A stretch of DNA of 64,000 nucleotides from Microbacterium sp. 1.5R. GTDB taxonomy: Bacteria > Actinomycetota > Actinomycetes > Actinomycetales > Microbacteriaceae. Below are positions 52,565-61,383 of this stretch, piece by piece; the stretch's first letter is position 1; each line of letters begins with the position of its first letter. Both the position numbers and the translations under genes were made by a program. Location of the stretch: NCBI RefSeq assembly GCF_001889265.1, contig NZ_CP018151.1:744001-808000 (forward strand), in the 5' to 3' direction. Under the pieces are notes generated by a model. The model was not told the DNA's origin. It saw only the letters and a program-made list of their open reading frames with translations, and searched no databases.

Positions 52565-53725
52565 ATGGTCGCGCTGACGCCGACGGATGCCGAGGATCCG
52601 GCCGAACTGCGGGCCGCTCTGGCGCGCGCGCTCGACGGCGGGCCGGCGCTCGGATTCGGGATGCTCGGAGACGCCCCGAAATGGGTGCCGGACGGCACGG
52701 CCGTCGTGATCGCCACCTCGGGCTCCAGCGGGGTCCCCAAGCGGGTCGCGTTGAGCGGCGAGGCGCTGCGGGCGAGTGCCGAGGCGACGGCGTCGAGAGT
52801 GGGCGGCGGGCGCTGGCTGCTCGCCCTGCCCGCCGGATACGTGGCCGGACTCCAGGTCATCGTGCGGTCTCTGATGGCAGGCACGCACCCTGTCGCGCTG
52901 AGCGGTCGGTTCTCGCCCGATTCGTTCGCCGACGCGACGCTGTCGATGCTCCGCCCGCTGCCGGGCGGTTCCGCCGGCATCCCCGAGCTGTACACCTCGC
53001 TCGTCCCCGCGCAGCTGTCGACACTTCTCGATGCGGCTGACGACCGACCTGTGCGTGCGGCCCTTCAGGCGTACCGGGCGATCCTCGTGGGTGGCCAGGC
53101 GCTGCCGGAACCGCTGCGCGACCGCGCCGCCGATCTCGGCATCCGACTCGTCCGCACCTACGGTTCCACCGAGACCAGCGGCGGGTGCGTCTACGACGGT
53201 GTCCCCCTCGACACGGTCGCTGTGCGCACCGTGGACGGAGAGCTGCGCATCGCCGGTCCGATGCTCGCAGACGGCTACCTCGGCGACGGGGAGCTGACGG
53301 CGAAGAACTTCTCGCGCGACGAACACGGCATCCGCTGGTACCACACCGGCGATCTCGGGCTCTTCGACGACGGCGTGGTGCGGGTGCACGGCCGCGCCGA
53401 CAATGTGATCGTCTCGGGCGGAATCAACATCTCCCTCGACCGCGTCGAACGGCTGGTTCGCAGTGTCCCGGGACTCACCGGCGCGGTGGTCGTCGGCGTA
53501 CCGGACGAGCGATGGGGTGAGGCCTCGGTCATCGTCGCACCCAGAGGCGAAGCTCTGCGACGAAGCGAGTCGGAGCAGCTCGCGCACGCACGAGACCTCG
53601 TCGCCGAAGAGCTGGGCAGGCACGCGAGGCCGGCGCGGCTGATCATGGTCGACGAACTCGCCGTGCTGGCCTCAGGCAAACCCGACCGCGAGTCGATCAG
53701 ACGGGCCGTCGTCGAACTGCACTGA
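52565..53725 (+). CDS. menE: o-Succinylbenzoate-CoA ligase
   Basis: A 386-residue AMP-forming ligase that makes OSB-CoA, the substrate of MenB. Motifs are ATSGSSGVPKRV near 48-59, RTYGSTETSGG near 197-207, GRADNVIVSGG near 278-288 and the C-terminal catalytic lysine in LASGKPDRES near 373. It is shorter than typical MenE (about 450-490) because the N-terminal part is trimmed, a form common in Actinobacteria. Adjacency to menB and the pathway fit make the call. Confidence 0.92.
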   Translation: MVALTPTDAEDPAELRAALARALDGGPALGFGMLGDAPKWVPDGTAVVIATSGSSGVPKRVALSGEALRASAEATASRVGGGRWLLALPAGYVAGLQVIVRSLMAGTHPVALSGRFSPDSFADATLSMLRPLPGGSAGIPELYTSLVPAQLSTLLDAADDRPVRAALQAYRAILVGGQALPEPLRDRAADLGIRLVRTYGSTETSGGCVYDGVPLDTVAVRTVDGELRIAGPMLADGYLGDGELTAKNFSRDEHGIRWYHTGDLGLFDDGVVRVHGRADNVIVSGGINISLDRVERLVRSVPGLTGAVVVGVPDERWGEASVIVAPRGEALRRSESEQLAHARDLVAEELGRHARPARLIMVDELAVLASGKPDRESIRRAVVELH

Positions 53726-53768
53726 CGGTCGATTCGCCGGAGTGGGAACTCTCCTGCCAGAGTGAGGC

Positions 53769-54560
53769 ATGGCCACCTACACGCACGGACATCACGAGAC
53801 CGTCCTCCGCTCTCACAGCAGCCGCACCATCGCGAACTCGGCGGAGTACCTGCGCCCCCACCTCACCGCGAACACCAGGCTTCTCGACGTCGGAGCGGGG
53901 CCCGGCAGCATCACGGTCGACTTCGCGGGTGTCGTCGCCCACGTGACGGCGACCGAGATCGATGAGAACGCGCTCTCACTCTCGCGCGATCTCGCGTCGA
54001 GCAGAGGGCTCACGAACCTCGACTTCGCGGTCGAAGACGTGCACGCGCTGAGCTTCGCCGACGACACCTTCGACGTCGTCCACGCGCACCAGGTGCTGCA
54101 GCACGTCGGCGATCCGGTGCAGGCGCTGCGTGAGATGCGCCGGGTCGCAGCGCCCGGCGGTGTCGTGGCGGCACGTGACGCCGACTATGCAGGCTTCATC
54201 TGGTTCCCCATTCTCCCTGAACTCGACCACTGGCTCGACCTCTACCGGCGAGCGGCGAGGGCCAACGGCGGCGAGCCCGATGCGGGGCGCCGCCTTCTCG
54301 CCTGGGCCCGCGCGGCCGGATTCGATGACGTCACCGCGACGACCTCCAACTGGACCTACGCGAATCCCGAGGATCGCGCCTGGTGGGGCGGCATGTGGGC
54401 CGATCGCATCCTCGAGTCCGCGCTCGCCCGGCAGCTGGTCGACGGCGAGATGGCGACGCGGCGCGACCTGCAGGAGATCAGCGACGCGTGGAAGCGCTGG
54501 GCCGACGACGGCGACGGCTGGTACCTCGTGCCGCACGGCGAGATCATCGCCCGCGCCTGA
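53769..54560 (+). CDS. Class I SAM-dependent methyltransferase (UbiE-like)
   Basis: A 263-residue soluble enzyme. The SAM site is LLDVGAGPGSITVDF near residues 38-52, with the acidic ATEID near 61-65, and motif II is VVHAHQVLQHVGDP near 102-115. It follows the menB-menE pair by 43 bases, so a role as the menaquinone methyltransferase is tempting. It lacks the NDxMS-type features of MenG, however, and a His-rich N-terminus (TYTHGHHETVLRSH) suggests another small-molecule substrate. Confidence 0.85.
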   Translation: MATYTHGHHETVLRSHSSRTIANSAEYLRPHLTANTRLLDVGAGPGSITVDFAGVVAHVTATEIDENALSLSRDLASSRGLTNLDFAVEDVHALSFADDTFDVVHAHQVLQHVGDPVQALREMRRVAAPGGVVAARDADYAGFIWFPILPELDHWLDLYRRAARANGGEPDAGRRLLAWARAAGFDDVTATTSNWTYANPEDRAWWGGMWADRILESALARQLVDGEMATRRDLQEISDAWKRWADDGDGWYLVPHGEIIARA

Positions 54561-54611
54561 CCGGACCGCGGATACATCTGCAGGCGGATGCGAGGCGGAT
54601 GCCGTGCCGCG

Positions 54612-54617
54612 TAGCGT
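54612..54617 (+). promoter_or_regulatory. Leaderless -10 element of the histidine kinase gene
   Basis: TAGCGT ends 6 bases before the GTG at 54624. Confidence 0.5.
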
Positions 54618-54623
54618 GGGGGA

Positions 54624-55799
54624 GTGATCCGCCCGCTCTCCCGTACGGCGCTCGTGCTCGACATCGTCGGGGCGACGCTGCTCTTCGTCATCCTCACGCC
54701 GTTCTCCGTCGTCTTCTACGGCCCGGGGGCGGTCGGCGAGGGGATCAGCGGTGCGGCGGTCGCGGCGATCGTCACCGCGGGCATCCTGATGTTCGGCGGA
54801 GTCGCGATCGGCAGGCTCGCCCCCGGACTCGCGCTCGCCGCGGCCTGGGCGGGCGCGATCGTGCAGATGCTGTCCGGATTCGGTCCGCTGCCGATCGATG
54901 TGGCGATCCTCCTGGTGCTCTACGCGACCGCCGCCTGGGGGTCCCGCGCGGTGCTGTGGTGGGGTTTCGGCTCGGCGCTGCTCGGTGCTCTGGTCTCGGC
55001 GGTCTACCTGGTCGTCGTCACGGGCGTCACCTCCGGCGCCAGCGGGTGGGATCAGCTGACGACCGGCACGCTGCTCCTGGTCGTCTCGGTGCTCGCGCTC
55101 GGATTCGCGTGGGTCTGCGGTCTGCTGTGGCGGGTGGTGCTGCGCGCGCGGAGCACCCGTTCGGCGCAGCTGAAGGCGGAGTCGCTCGCGGCGGAGGAGC
55201 AGGAGCGTGTGCGGATCGCCCGCGACATGCACGACATCGTCGCGCACTCGCTGGCCGTGGTGATCGCGCAGGCCGACGGCGCCAGGTATGCGGCCGCCGC
55301 GAAGCCCGAGATGGCCACCGAGGCCCTCGGGACCATCGCCCAGACCGCTCGCAGCGCCTTGAGCGACGTGCGTCTGCTGCTCACGCAGCTGCGCCACCGA
55401 CAGGGGGACGGTCCCCAGCCGACGCTCGCAGACCTCGAGTCACTGTTCGCGCAGGTGCGTCAGGCGGGAGTCGAGCCCCGGATCACCGTCGATCCGATGC
55501 CGCCGGGGGAGCCGCCGGGAGCCATCCAGCTCGCGGTGTACCGGATCCTCCAGGAGGCGCTCACGAACGCCATCCGTCACGGCGACGGCGCGGTCGACGT
55601 GCACCTCGCGTGGCTTCCCGACCGTGTCGACATCCAGGTGCGCAACACCGTGGGACGGGATCAGCCGCAGATCGGCGGCGGTCACGGGGTGATCGGCATG
55701 CGTGAACGGGCGCAGCTCGTCGGCGGTAGCCTTCAGGCGGAGCGCCAGGGAGCGCAGTTCGTCGTCCGCGCCTCGCTCCCGATCGGAGAAGTCGCATGA
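54624..55799 (+). CDS. Sensor histidine kinase (NarL/LiaS-type partner)
   Basis: A 391-residue membrane kinase starting at GTG 54624. About five hydrophobic helices fill residues 10-170, with almost no extracytoplasmic loop, so it probably senses membrane state or a partner transporter. The HisKA_3 phospho-acceptor is H203 in RIARDMHDIVAHSL, and the ATPase domain ends in GGGHGVIGMRERA. Its stop overlaps the response regulator start. The downstream FtsX-type ABC transporter is the probable target. Confidence 0.93.
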   Translation: MIRPLSRTALVLDIVGATLLFVILTPFSVVFYGPGAVGEGISGAAVAAIVTAGILMFGGVAIGRLAPGLALAAAWAGAIVQMLSGFGPLPIDVAILLVLYATAAWGSRAVLWWGFGSALLGALVSAVYLVVVTGVTSGASGWDQLTTGTLLLVVSVLALGFAWVCGLLWRVVLRARSTRSAQLKAESLAAEEQERVRIARDMHDIVAHSLAVVIAQADGARYAAAAKPEMATEALGTIAQTARSALSDVRLLLTQLRHRQGDGPQPTLADLESLFAQVRQAGVEPRITVDPMPPGEPPGAIQLAVYRILQEALTNAIRHGDGAVDVHLAWLPDRVDIQVRNTVGRDQPQIGGGHGVIGMRERAQLVGGSLQAERQGAQFVVRASLPIGEVA

Positions 55800-56431
55800 T
55801 CAGGGTCGTCCTCGTCGATGATCAGGCGCTGTTCCGCGCCGGAGTCCGCATGCTGCTCGCCTCGCAGCCCGACCTCGACGTCGTCGGAGAAGCGGGCGAT
55901 GGCCGCGAAGCCGTCGCTCTCGTGCACGCGACTCGACCGGACGTGGTGCTGATGGACATCAGGATGCCGGTCATGGACGGGCTCGCTGCGACCGCCGAGA
56001 TCCTCGCTCAGCCCGACCCGCCGCGCATCGTCATGCTGACGACCTTCGACCTCGACGAGGCCGCCGCTCGCGCGATCCGTCAGGGGGCGAGCGGATTCCT
56101 CCTGAAGGACGCCGACCCCGAGTTCCTCCTCGCCGCGATCCGCACCGTCCACGCGGGCTCGAGCGTCATCGCCGCGTCGGCGACCCGCGAGCTGTTCGAG
56201 CACTTCGCCGAGGAGCCGAAGCCGGTGCCCGTGCAGTTCTCCGCGCTGACCGAGCGTGAGCGCGAGATCTTCGCGCTCGCCGCCCGGGGGCTCTCGAACT
56301 CCGAGATCGCCGCTCGCGAATATCTCAGCGAGGCGACCGTCAAGACCCACATCAGCCGCATCCTGACGAAGCTCACCCTCCGCGACCGGGTGCAGCTGGT
56401 GGTCTTCGCGTTCGAGCACGGACTCGCCTGA
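55796..56431 (+). CDS. NarL/LuxR-family response regulator
   Basis: A 211-residue regulator. The receiver domain has D7/D8 in LVDDQ, the phosphorylation site D54 in VLMDIRMP, and T/K switch residues. The C-terminal LuxR helix-turn-helix (LTEREREIFALAARGLSNSE to VKTHISRIL) binds DNA. The four-base overlap with the kinase gene shows it is its partner. Confidence 0.96.
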   Translation: MIRVVLVDDQALFRAGVRMLLASQPDLDVVGEAGDGREAVALVHATRPDVVLMDIRMPVMDGLAATAEILAQPDPPRIVMLTTFDLDEAAARAIRQGASGFLLKDADPEFLLAAIRTVHAGSSVIAASATRELFEHFAEEPKPVPVQFSALTEREREIFALAARGLSNSEIAAREYLSEATVKTHISRILTKLTLRDRVQLVVFAFEHGLA

Positions 56432-56512
56432 GCCGATTCCTGTCCGCGGGATCATCCTTGCGATGTAGGCGGATGCGCCGTCAGGCCGACGCGGCGGAGC
56501 AGCCGGCGTCCG

Positions 56513-56518
56513 TAGCGT
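56513..56518 (+). promoter_or_regulatory. Leaderless -10 element of the ABC exporter pair
   Basis: TAGCGT, the same hexamer as upstream of the kinase gene, ends 7 bases before the ATG at 56526. It is the likely target for the response regulator. Confidence 0.5.
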
Positions 56519-56525
56519 CGAAGGC

Positions 56526-57287
56526 ATGGAGATCACGACCACCGACCTCGGGCTCGCAGCCCGCGTCCAGCACCTCAAGAAGACCTACGGCGCCGGCGAG
56601 GGCACCGTCCACGCGCTGGACGACGTCAGCGTCGGCATCCGCCGCGGACAGTTCACCGCCATCATGGGACCGTCCGGTTCGGGCAAGTCCACGCTCATGC
56701 ACATCATGGCCGGCCTCGACACCCCGACGCAGGGGAGGAGCTGGATCGGCGACACCGAGATCACGGAGCTCGGAGACCTCGATCTCACGATCCTGCGCCG
56801 CCGCCGGGTCGGCTTCATCTTCCAGGCGTTCAACCTCGTGCCGACGCTCACCGCCCTCGGCAACATCATGCTGCCGTTCGAGCTCGACGGGCGGCGACCC
56901 AGCGCGATCGAGAAGGCGCGCATCGATGGACTGATCCAGACGCTCGGGCTCGGATCCCGTCTGCAGCACCGACCGCATCAGCTCTCGGGGGGCCAGCAGC
57001 AGCGCGTCGCCATCGCCCGTGCGCTCGCCACGGCGCCCGATCTCGTGTTCGCCGACGAGCCCACGGGCAATCTCGATTCCCGCACGGGGCGCGAGGTGCT
57101 GCAGCTGCTGGCCACCGCGAGCCGCGAGCACGGACAGTCCATCGCCATGGTCACCCACGACGCGATCGCGGCGAGCCACGCCGACCGGGTGCTGTTCCTC
57201 GGAGACGGCCGGATCGTCGCCGACCACCCGCGCCAGACCGCCGAGGAGATCTCGGCCTACATGCTCGCCGCCGAGGTCGCGGCATGA
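56526..57287 (+). CDS. MacB/LolD-type ABC transporter ATPase
   Basis: A 253-residue ATPase with Walker [10 protein letters not shown] (residues ~52-60), Q-loop IFQAFNLVPTL, signature [15 protein letters not shown], Walker B VFADEPTGNLD and switch VTHD. The FADEPTGNLD Walker B is characteristic of the MacB/LolD group, which uses FtsX-like permeases. It partners with the next gene, overlapping by four bases. Confidence 0.96.
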   Translation: MEITTTDLGLAARVQHLKKTYGAGEGTVHALDDVSVGIRRGQFTAIMGPSGSGKSTLMHIMAGLDTPTQGRSWIGDTEITELGDLDLTILRRRRVGFIFQAFNLVPTLTALGNIMLPFELDGRRPSAIEKARIDGLIQTLGLGSRLQHRPHQLSGGQQQRVAIARALATAPDLVFADEPTGNLDSRTGREVLQLLATASREHGQSIAMVTHDAIAASHADRVLFLGDGRIVADHPRQTAEEISAYMLAAEVAA

Positions 57288-58756
57288 GCGCCGTCATCGA
57301 GTCTCCGACTCTCGCCGTCGTACCGCAGACGTCCGCGACCGGTCCGCGCCTCGCCTGGCTGCGCGACCGGGGCATGGGCGCCAGCATCCTGGTCGCAGCG
57401 CTCTCGGCCGCTTTCGGAGTGGTGCTGGTCGAGACCACGGCCTACCTCGGAGCCGTGCTGCAGGCCGACCCCTTCATCGGCGACAGCGAGACGCTCGCGT
57501 TCATCGTGGGACTGCTCTCGGTTCTGCTCACGGGCGTCGCGATGTACGTCGCCGCGATCGTCACCGCGAACACGTTCTCGACGATCATCGCCGGGCGCAC
57601 TCGTCAGATCGCCCTGATGCGCCTCATCGGCGCGACCGCGAGGTCCCAGCGGGCCGTGGTCGGCCGGCAGGGCTTCGCGGTGGGGGTCATCGGCGCGGCA
57701 CTCGGGCTTCTCGCCGGCCTCGTGATCGCCGCGGTCGGCGTGCAGATCGGTTCCGGACTGATCGAGAACGTGCCGCAGGGGTTCTCTCTCGCCCAGCCGT
57801 TCATCGCCTTGCCGGTCGTCGGCGTCGCGCTCACGACCTGGGCGGCGGCATGGGTGGGCTCCAGACGCGTCCTCGCCGTCACGCCGCTGCAGGCGATCGG
57901 CGGGTCGGTCGAGCGCACTCACGAAGAGCTGTCCCGCCCCGGGCGGCACATCGGCGCATGGATCCTGCTGGCTTCCGGCACCGTGCTGCTGGCGGCAGGG
58001 GTCGTCGTCGGCCTCGTGCACCCGCTCGGGGTGGTCGTCGCCTTCGTCGGCGGACTGCTCTCCTTCACCGGACTCGCGCTCGGATCGGTGCTGTTCATGC
58101 CTCCCGTGCTGCGTCTGGTCGGGCGGATGTTCGGATCGAGTGCCACGGCACGACTCGCGGCCGAGAACGCCCTCCGCTATCCCGAGCGCTCGTCGCGCAT
58201 GGCGATCGGCGTCGTGATGGGGGTCACACTGGTCACGATGTTCGCGGTCGCGCTCGAATCGGTCAAGCAGATGCTGATCGGTCAGGTCGAGGGTGAGACG
58301 CCTGCGGAGTTCTTCACCCCGTTCGACGCCTTCGCATCGGTGATGATGGTGCTCGTGGCGGTGTCGGCGGTGATCGCCGCGGTCGGTCTCGTCAACCTTC
58401 TGACGATCGGCGTCGTGCAGCGTCGTCGCGAGCTCGGACTCCTCCGGTCCATCGGCCTGTCCAATGGGCAGGTGCGCCGCATGGTGCTGCTCGAGGCGGC
58501 GCACATCACGGTGGCCGCCACGCTGACCGGGTTGATCCTGGGCATCGCCTACGGATGGATCGCGGCGCAGTCGCTGCTCGGCTCCGTGCCGACCCTGCCC
58601 GACTTCGAGGCCGCCGGGCTCGTCGCACCGCACGTGCCCTGGCTGCCCGTGGTCATCATCGTCGCGGCGACCGCTGTGCTGACCCTGGTGGCTGCCGCGA
58701 CGCCGACCCGCCTCGCCACCCGCGTGGCGCCCGTCGACGCACTGGCCGCCGACTGA
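57284..58756 (+). CDS. FtsX-like ABC transporter permease
   Basis: A 490-residue membrane protein with an N-terminal helix, two FtsX-type permease units of three to four helices each and a C-terminal set. The coupling segment MRLIGATARSQRAVV near 106-120 and its repeat LLRSIGLSNGQVRRMVL near 386-402 contact the ATPase. Such pairs with a LuxR-type two-component system often export or sense antimicrobial peptides or lipoproteins; this is family inference. A strong hairpin follows. Confidence 0.92.
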   Translation: MSAVIESPTLAVVPQTSATGPRLAWLRDRGMGASILVAALSAAFGVVLVETTAYLGAVLQADPFIGDSETLAFIVGLLSVLLTGVAMYVAAIVTANTFSTIIAGRTRQIALMRLIGATARSQRAVVGRQGFAVGVIGAALGLLAGLVIAAVGVQIGSGLIENVPQGFSLAQPFIALPVVGVALTTWAAAWVGSRRVLAVTPLQAIGGSVERTHEELSRPGRHIGAWILLASGTVLLAAGVVVGLVHPLGVVVAFVGGLLSFTGLALGSVLFMPPVLRLVGRMFGSSATARLAAENALRYPERSSRMAIGVVMGVTLVTMFAVALESVKQMLIGQVEGETPAEFFTPFDAFASVMMVLVAVSAVIAAVGLVNLLTIGVVQRRRELGLLRSIGLSNGQVRRMVLLEAAHITVAATLTGLILGIAYGWIAAQSLLGSVPTLPDFEAAGLVAPHVPWLPVVIIVAATAVLTLVAAATPTRLATRVAPVDALAAD

Positions 58757-58762
58757 CGACGA

Positions 58763-58817
58763 CGCCCGGGGATGCCCCGATGACCGAATCCGTCATCGGG
58801 GCATCGGCACCCGGGCG
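58763..58817 (+). terminator. Terminator after the ABC exporter pair
   Basis: A 14-bp perfect stem (58771-58784 with 58792-58805), extended by CGCCCGGG (58763-58770) with CCCGGGCG (58810-58817) across a four-base bulge. Confidence 0.75.
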
Positions 58818-58824
58818 GTCGTTC

Positions 58825-58830
58825 TAGGCT
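58825..58830 (+). promoter_or_regulatory. Leaderless -10 element of the ComB-like gene
   Basis: TAGGCT ends 6 bases before the ATG at 58837 and lies just after the terminator stem. Confidence 0.5.
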
Positions 58831-58836
58831 GGACGG

Positions 58837-59493
58837 ATGCCGTCTCCGTTCGACCAGTCCACGTATCAGGTGCGTCTCGAGTGGGGCGTCGACGGGCTCG
58901 ATCGCCTCGCGCCCGCCGATGTCGTCGTCGTGGTCGACGTGCTCCGCTTCTCGTCGACGGTGGCAGACGCTGTCGCGTCGGGGTCCGCGGTCTCGCTCGA
59001 CGACGCGCGTGAGTGGTCCCGCAATGGCGCCGCGGTCGCCGCCCGCGCCGGCGACGCGGTCGTGCTGATCGGAAGTCTCCGCAACGCGGCGGCAGTGGCA
59101 CGAGCGATCGCGACGCTGCAGGAGCGCAACCAGTCACGCACTTCCGTGAGCGTGATCGCCGCGGGCGAAGCCGACGCCGCGGGCGCCGTGCGCTTCGCGG
59201 TCGAAGACCACCTGGGAGCCGGCGCGATCGTCGCCGCGCTCACCGAACTCGGCATCGACCACACGGCGCCCGATGCGGCCGTGGCCGCCGAGGGATTCCG
59301 CGCGCTGAAGAGGGCGCTGCGCCACATGGTCAGCGCGAGCGGTTCGGCGCGTGAGCTCGCGGACGGGGTCGCCGCGACCGAGCGGATGCGGGCATCCGGT
59401 GCTGCGCCGACGACGGTGTCGGACGCCGCCGAGCTCGACGCCCTGGATGTCGTCCCCGTGCTGCGTGATGGGCTCTTCGTCGCCTTCGACTGA
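58837..59493 (+). CDS. 2-Phosphosulfolactate phosphatase (ComB) family protein
   Basis: A 218-residue protein of the ComB family. It has VVVVVDVLRFSSTVADAV near 29-46 (family VVVDVLRATT), GSLRNAAAVARAI near 79-91 (family xSxNGT region, here changed to SLRNAA), AAGEADAAGAVRFAVEDHLG near 110-129 and the GAGAIV segment after it. ComB makes sulfolactate in coenzyme M synthesis in methanogens, but aerobic bacteria with such proteins do not make coenzyme M this way. The function here is open. Confidence 0.78.
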   Translation: MPSPFDQSTYQVRLEWGVDGLDRLAPADVVVVVDVLRFSSTVADAVASGSAVSLDDAREWSRNGAAVAARAGDAVVLIGSLRNAAAVARAIATLQERNQSRTSVSVIAAGEADAAGAVRFAVEDHLGAGAIVAALTELGIDHTAPDAAVAAEGFRALKRALRHMVSASGSARELADGVAATERMRASGAAPTTVSDAAELDALDVVPVLRDGLFVAFD

Positions 59494-59522
59494 GCGGTCT
59501 GCGGTCGTCCCCGGCGCGCAGG

Positions 59523-59542
59523 TCATCCCCGCTCGGGGGTGA
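59523..59542 (+). terminator. Weak hairpin after the ComB-like gene
   Basis: TCATCCCC (59523-59530) pairs with GGGGGTGA (59535-59542), with one G-U pair, around GCTC. Confidence 0.35.
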
Positions 59543-59618
59543 GGCGCCTGTGGATCTCGTCCCTGCACGCGCTCGGCAACAGGCCGTGCATCCGGCACGG
59601 GTTTCGTGTTCCGCGACG

Positions 59619-59624
59619 TAGGGT
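59619..59624 (+). promoter_or_regulatory. Leaderless -10 element of the DUF3054 gene
   Basis: TAGGGT ends 6 bases before the ATG at 59631. Confidence 0.45.
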
Positions 59625-59630
59625 CATGGC

Positions 59631-60149
59631 ATGAGGTTCGTCCCCGCTTTCATCGTCGATGCCGTCCTGGTGCTCGTCTTCGCCGTGATCGGCCGTGCCT
59701 CGCACGGAGAAGATCCCGGCGGGTTCCTGTTCACCGCCTGGCCGTTCATCGTCGCCCTCCTGCTGGGTCACGTCGTGGCGGCGCTTCTGCCGGCGAGGCC
59801 GCGTCGACCGTGGTCGCTGGCCTGGGGTGCCGTCGTCTGGCTCGTCACCGTGGTCGGCGGGCTGCTGCTGCGCGTCGTGGCGGGGGACACCGCGCAGATC
59901 GCGTTCATCATCGTCACGACCCTCGTGCTCGGCGTCTTCCTCGTCGGGTGGCGAGCCCTGGCAGCGCTCCTGCGTCGGCGTGCGGGGCGTGCGAGCGATG
60001 CCGGTGCGGCGCGCGGGCGGCCTGAGGAGCGGGAGGATGACGACACTCCCGTCGACCGGGACGCACCCGCCGACGCGGCAGCCTCGGATCGAGCGCAGGA
60101 GGAACCCTCGCCCGAGGCCGATCCGGAATCAGGTCCTCACGCGCGCTGA
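59631..60149 (+). CDS. DUF3054 membrane protein
   Basis: A 172-residue protein with four predicted helices in residues 1-115. The family start FVPAFIVDAVLVLVFAVIGR has an aspartate in the first helix, followed by SHGEDPGGFLFTAWPF and a GAVVWLVTVVGGLLLR third helix. A ~55-residue acidic, Pro/Ala/Asp-rich cytoplasmic tail ends the protein. The family has no known function. Confidence 0.85.
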   Translation: MRFVPAFIVDAVLVLVFAVIGRASHGEDPGGFLFTAWPFIVALLLGHVVAALLPARPRRPWSLAWGAVVWLVTVVGGLLLRVVAGDTAQIAFIIVTTLVLGVFLVGWRALAALLRRRAGRASDAGAARGRPEEREDDDTPVDRDAPADAAASDRAQEEPSPEADPESGPHAR

Positions 60150-60200
60150 CCACACTCTGTGGGTTCGCGGCGCTCGGGGCGGGTCGACGTCGTGCGCGGA

Positions 60201-60689
60201 TCAGCGCGACATCTGCGCCGCGAGCCTCGTGTCGGCCGTGATCTCGCGCCGAGTCCAGTCGAACAGGTAGCGCGCGTCGTACGAGCGGGAGCACCGCGCG
60301 CACGATGTGGCGCGTGACGGACGCCGGTGGCGGTAGGTCACGTGACCAGCGGGGCACTGGCCGACCCACGGCGCGAGTTCGACCGCCGTCTCGCCATGGT
60401 GGGTGGTTCCGCCGACGTAGCCCAGGTCTCGGGCCACGCGCTTCCAGGTCGGGCCGTGGGCCGCTTCATGACCCGCGAGGGCATGCGCCACCTCGTGCAG
60501 CAGCACCTGATGGATCTCGTCGTCCTCGAACCGCGCAGCCAGATACCGCGACACGGTGATGCGCTTCTTCGTGTAGTCGCACTGCCCCGCCCGACGCTTC
60601 GCGTGGTCGAAGCCGAATGACCAGCTGTCGTCGAGGTGCAGCGTGATCAGTGCCTCGCCCCAGACGCGCACCCGGTCAAGTTCCGCCAT
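60201..60689 (-). CDS. SprT-like zinc metallopeptidase-type protein
   Basis: A 162-residue protein. The zinc motif H65-E-x2-H69 is in LLHEVAHAL, followed by H74 and H78 in GHEAAHGP. The C-terminal ~45 residues form a zinc ribbon (GQCPAG and SCARCSRSY). SprT/Spartan relatives cut proteins crosslinked to DNA; in bacteria the role is not well known. A leaderless -10 TAGCCT precedes the ATG at 60689. Confidence 0.88.
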   Translation of the reverse strand: MAELDRVRVWGEALITLHLDDSWSFGFDHAKRRAGQCDYTKKRITVSRYLAARFEDDEIHQVLLHEVAHALAGHEAAHGPTWKRVARDLGYVGGTTHHGETAVELAPWVGQCPAGHVTYRHRRPSRATSCARCSRSYDARYLFDWTRREITADTRLAAQMSR

Positions 60690-60695
60690 GCGATC

Positions 60696-60701
60696 AGGCT
60701 A
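60696..60701 (-). promoter_or_regulatory. Leaderless -10 element of the SprT-like gene
   Basis: Minus-strand TAGCCT ends 6 bases before the ATG at 60689. Confidence 0.5.
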
Positions 60702-60755
60702 AGCCATACCGCCGACATCGCCCCTCAGCGGGGCACCGGCGGGCGTGTGCTGCCG

Positions 60756-61283
60756 TCAGCCCGCGACGAGCTGCGTCGTGCGGCGCCGCTCGGCGGCTTC
60801 GATGGCGAGCAGCACCGTCTCGAGCTCTCGGTCCTCGGCCCCGGCCTCGCGGCGCAGGAAGAGGGACTGCTTGAAGCTCTCGCGAGCGGTCTCGTAGTCG
60901 CCGGCCTCGTAGGCGTTCCTGCCGTGATGGTGGTGCGCGAACGCGGCGATCGACAGCCAGCGCTGTCCCTCGGCTTCGGCGGCGCACGTCGCGAGCTCCT
61001 GCTCGGCGGCGGCGTGGGCGCCGCGGTGCTGCAGGATCGTGGCGTGCAGCACCCTCGAGCGCAGGACGTCCTTGCGTGTGCCCGCCATGCGCGACTGGCG
61101 CACGGCCTCATCGGCGAGGGGGAGCGCTTCGTCCAGACGGTCGAGGACCTTCAGCAGCCAGACCCGCTCCAGCAGTGCCGGAAGGCTCCGCTGGCTCTCG
61201 ATCTCCTCCAGCCGTGCGGCGCATTCACCGAGGTCGACCAGCTCGCGAAGGCTCTCCGGGTCGTATCCCTGGATGAAACTCAT
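60756..61283 (-). CDS. Tetratricopeptide-repeat protein
   Basis: A 175-residue all-helical protein. At least two TPR-like units are visible (LERVWLLKVLDRLDEALPLA near 40-60 and HHHHGRNAYEAGDYETARES near 118-137), with a weaker one between. It is a probable protein-binding scaffold; the partner is unknown. The start at 61283 has the ribosome site GGAAGGAGAG. An earlier in-frame methionine at 61436 lacks one. Confidence 0.75.
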   Translation of the reverse strand: MSFIQGYDPESLRELVDLGECAARLEEIESQRSLPALLERVWLLKVLDRLDEALPLADEAVRQSRMAGTRKDVLRSRVLHATILQHRGAHAAAEQELATCAAEAEGQRWLSIAAFAHHHHGRNAYEAGDYETARESFKQSLFLRREAGAEDRELETVLLAIEAAERRRTTQLVAG

Positions 61284-61383
61284 TGCTCTCCTTCCGCAGC
61301 GTCCCCCGTCAAGTGTGCCTCGCGTCGGCGCAGTCGTCGGGGCGGCACGCCCCACGGCCCCGCATCCGATCTCGATCGAGGCC

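Noticed and set aside
53769..54560. The menaquinone methyltransferase MenG
   Set aside because: Position next to menB-menE is suggestive, but the characteristic MenG/UbiE motifs after the SAM site are not present.
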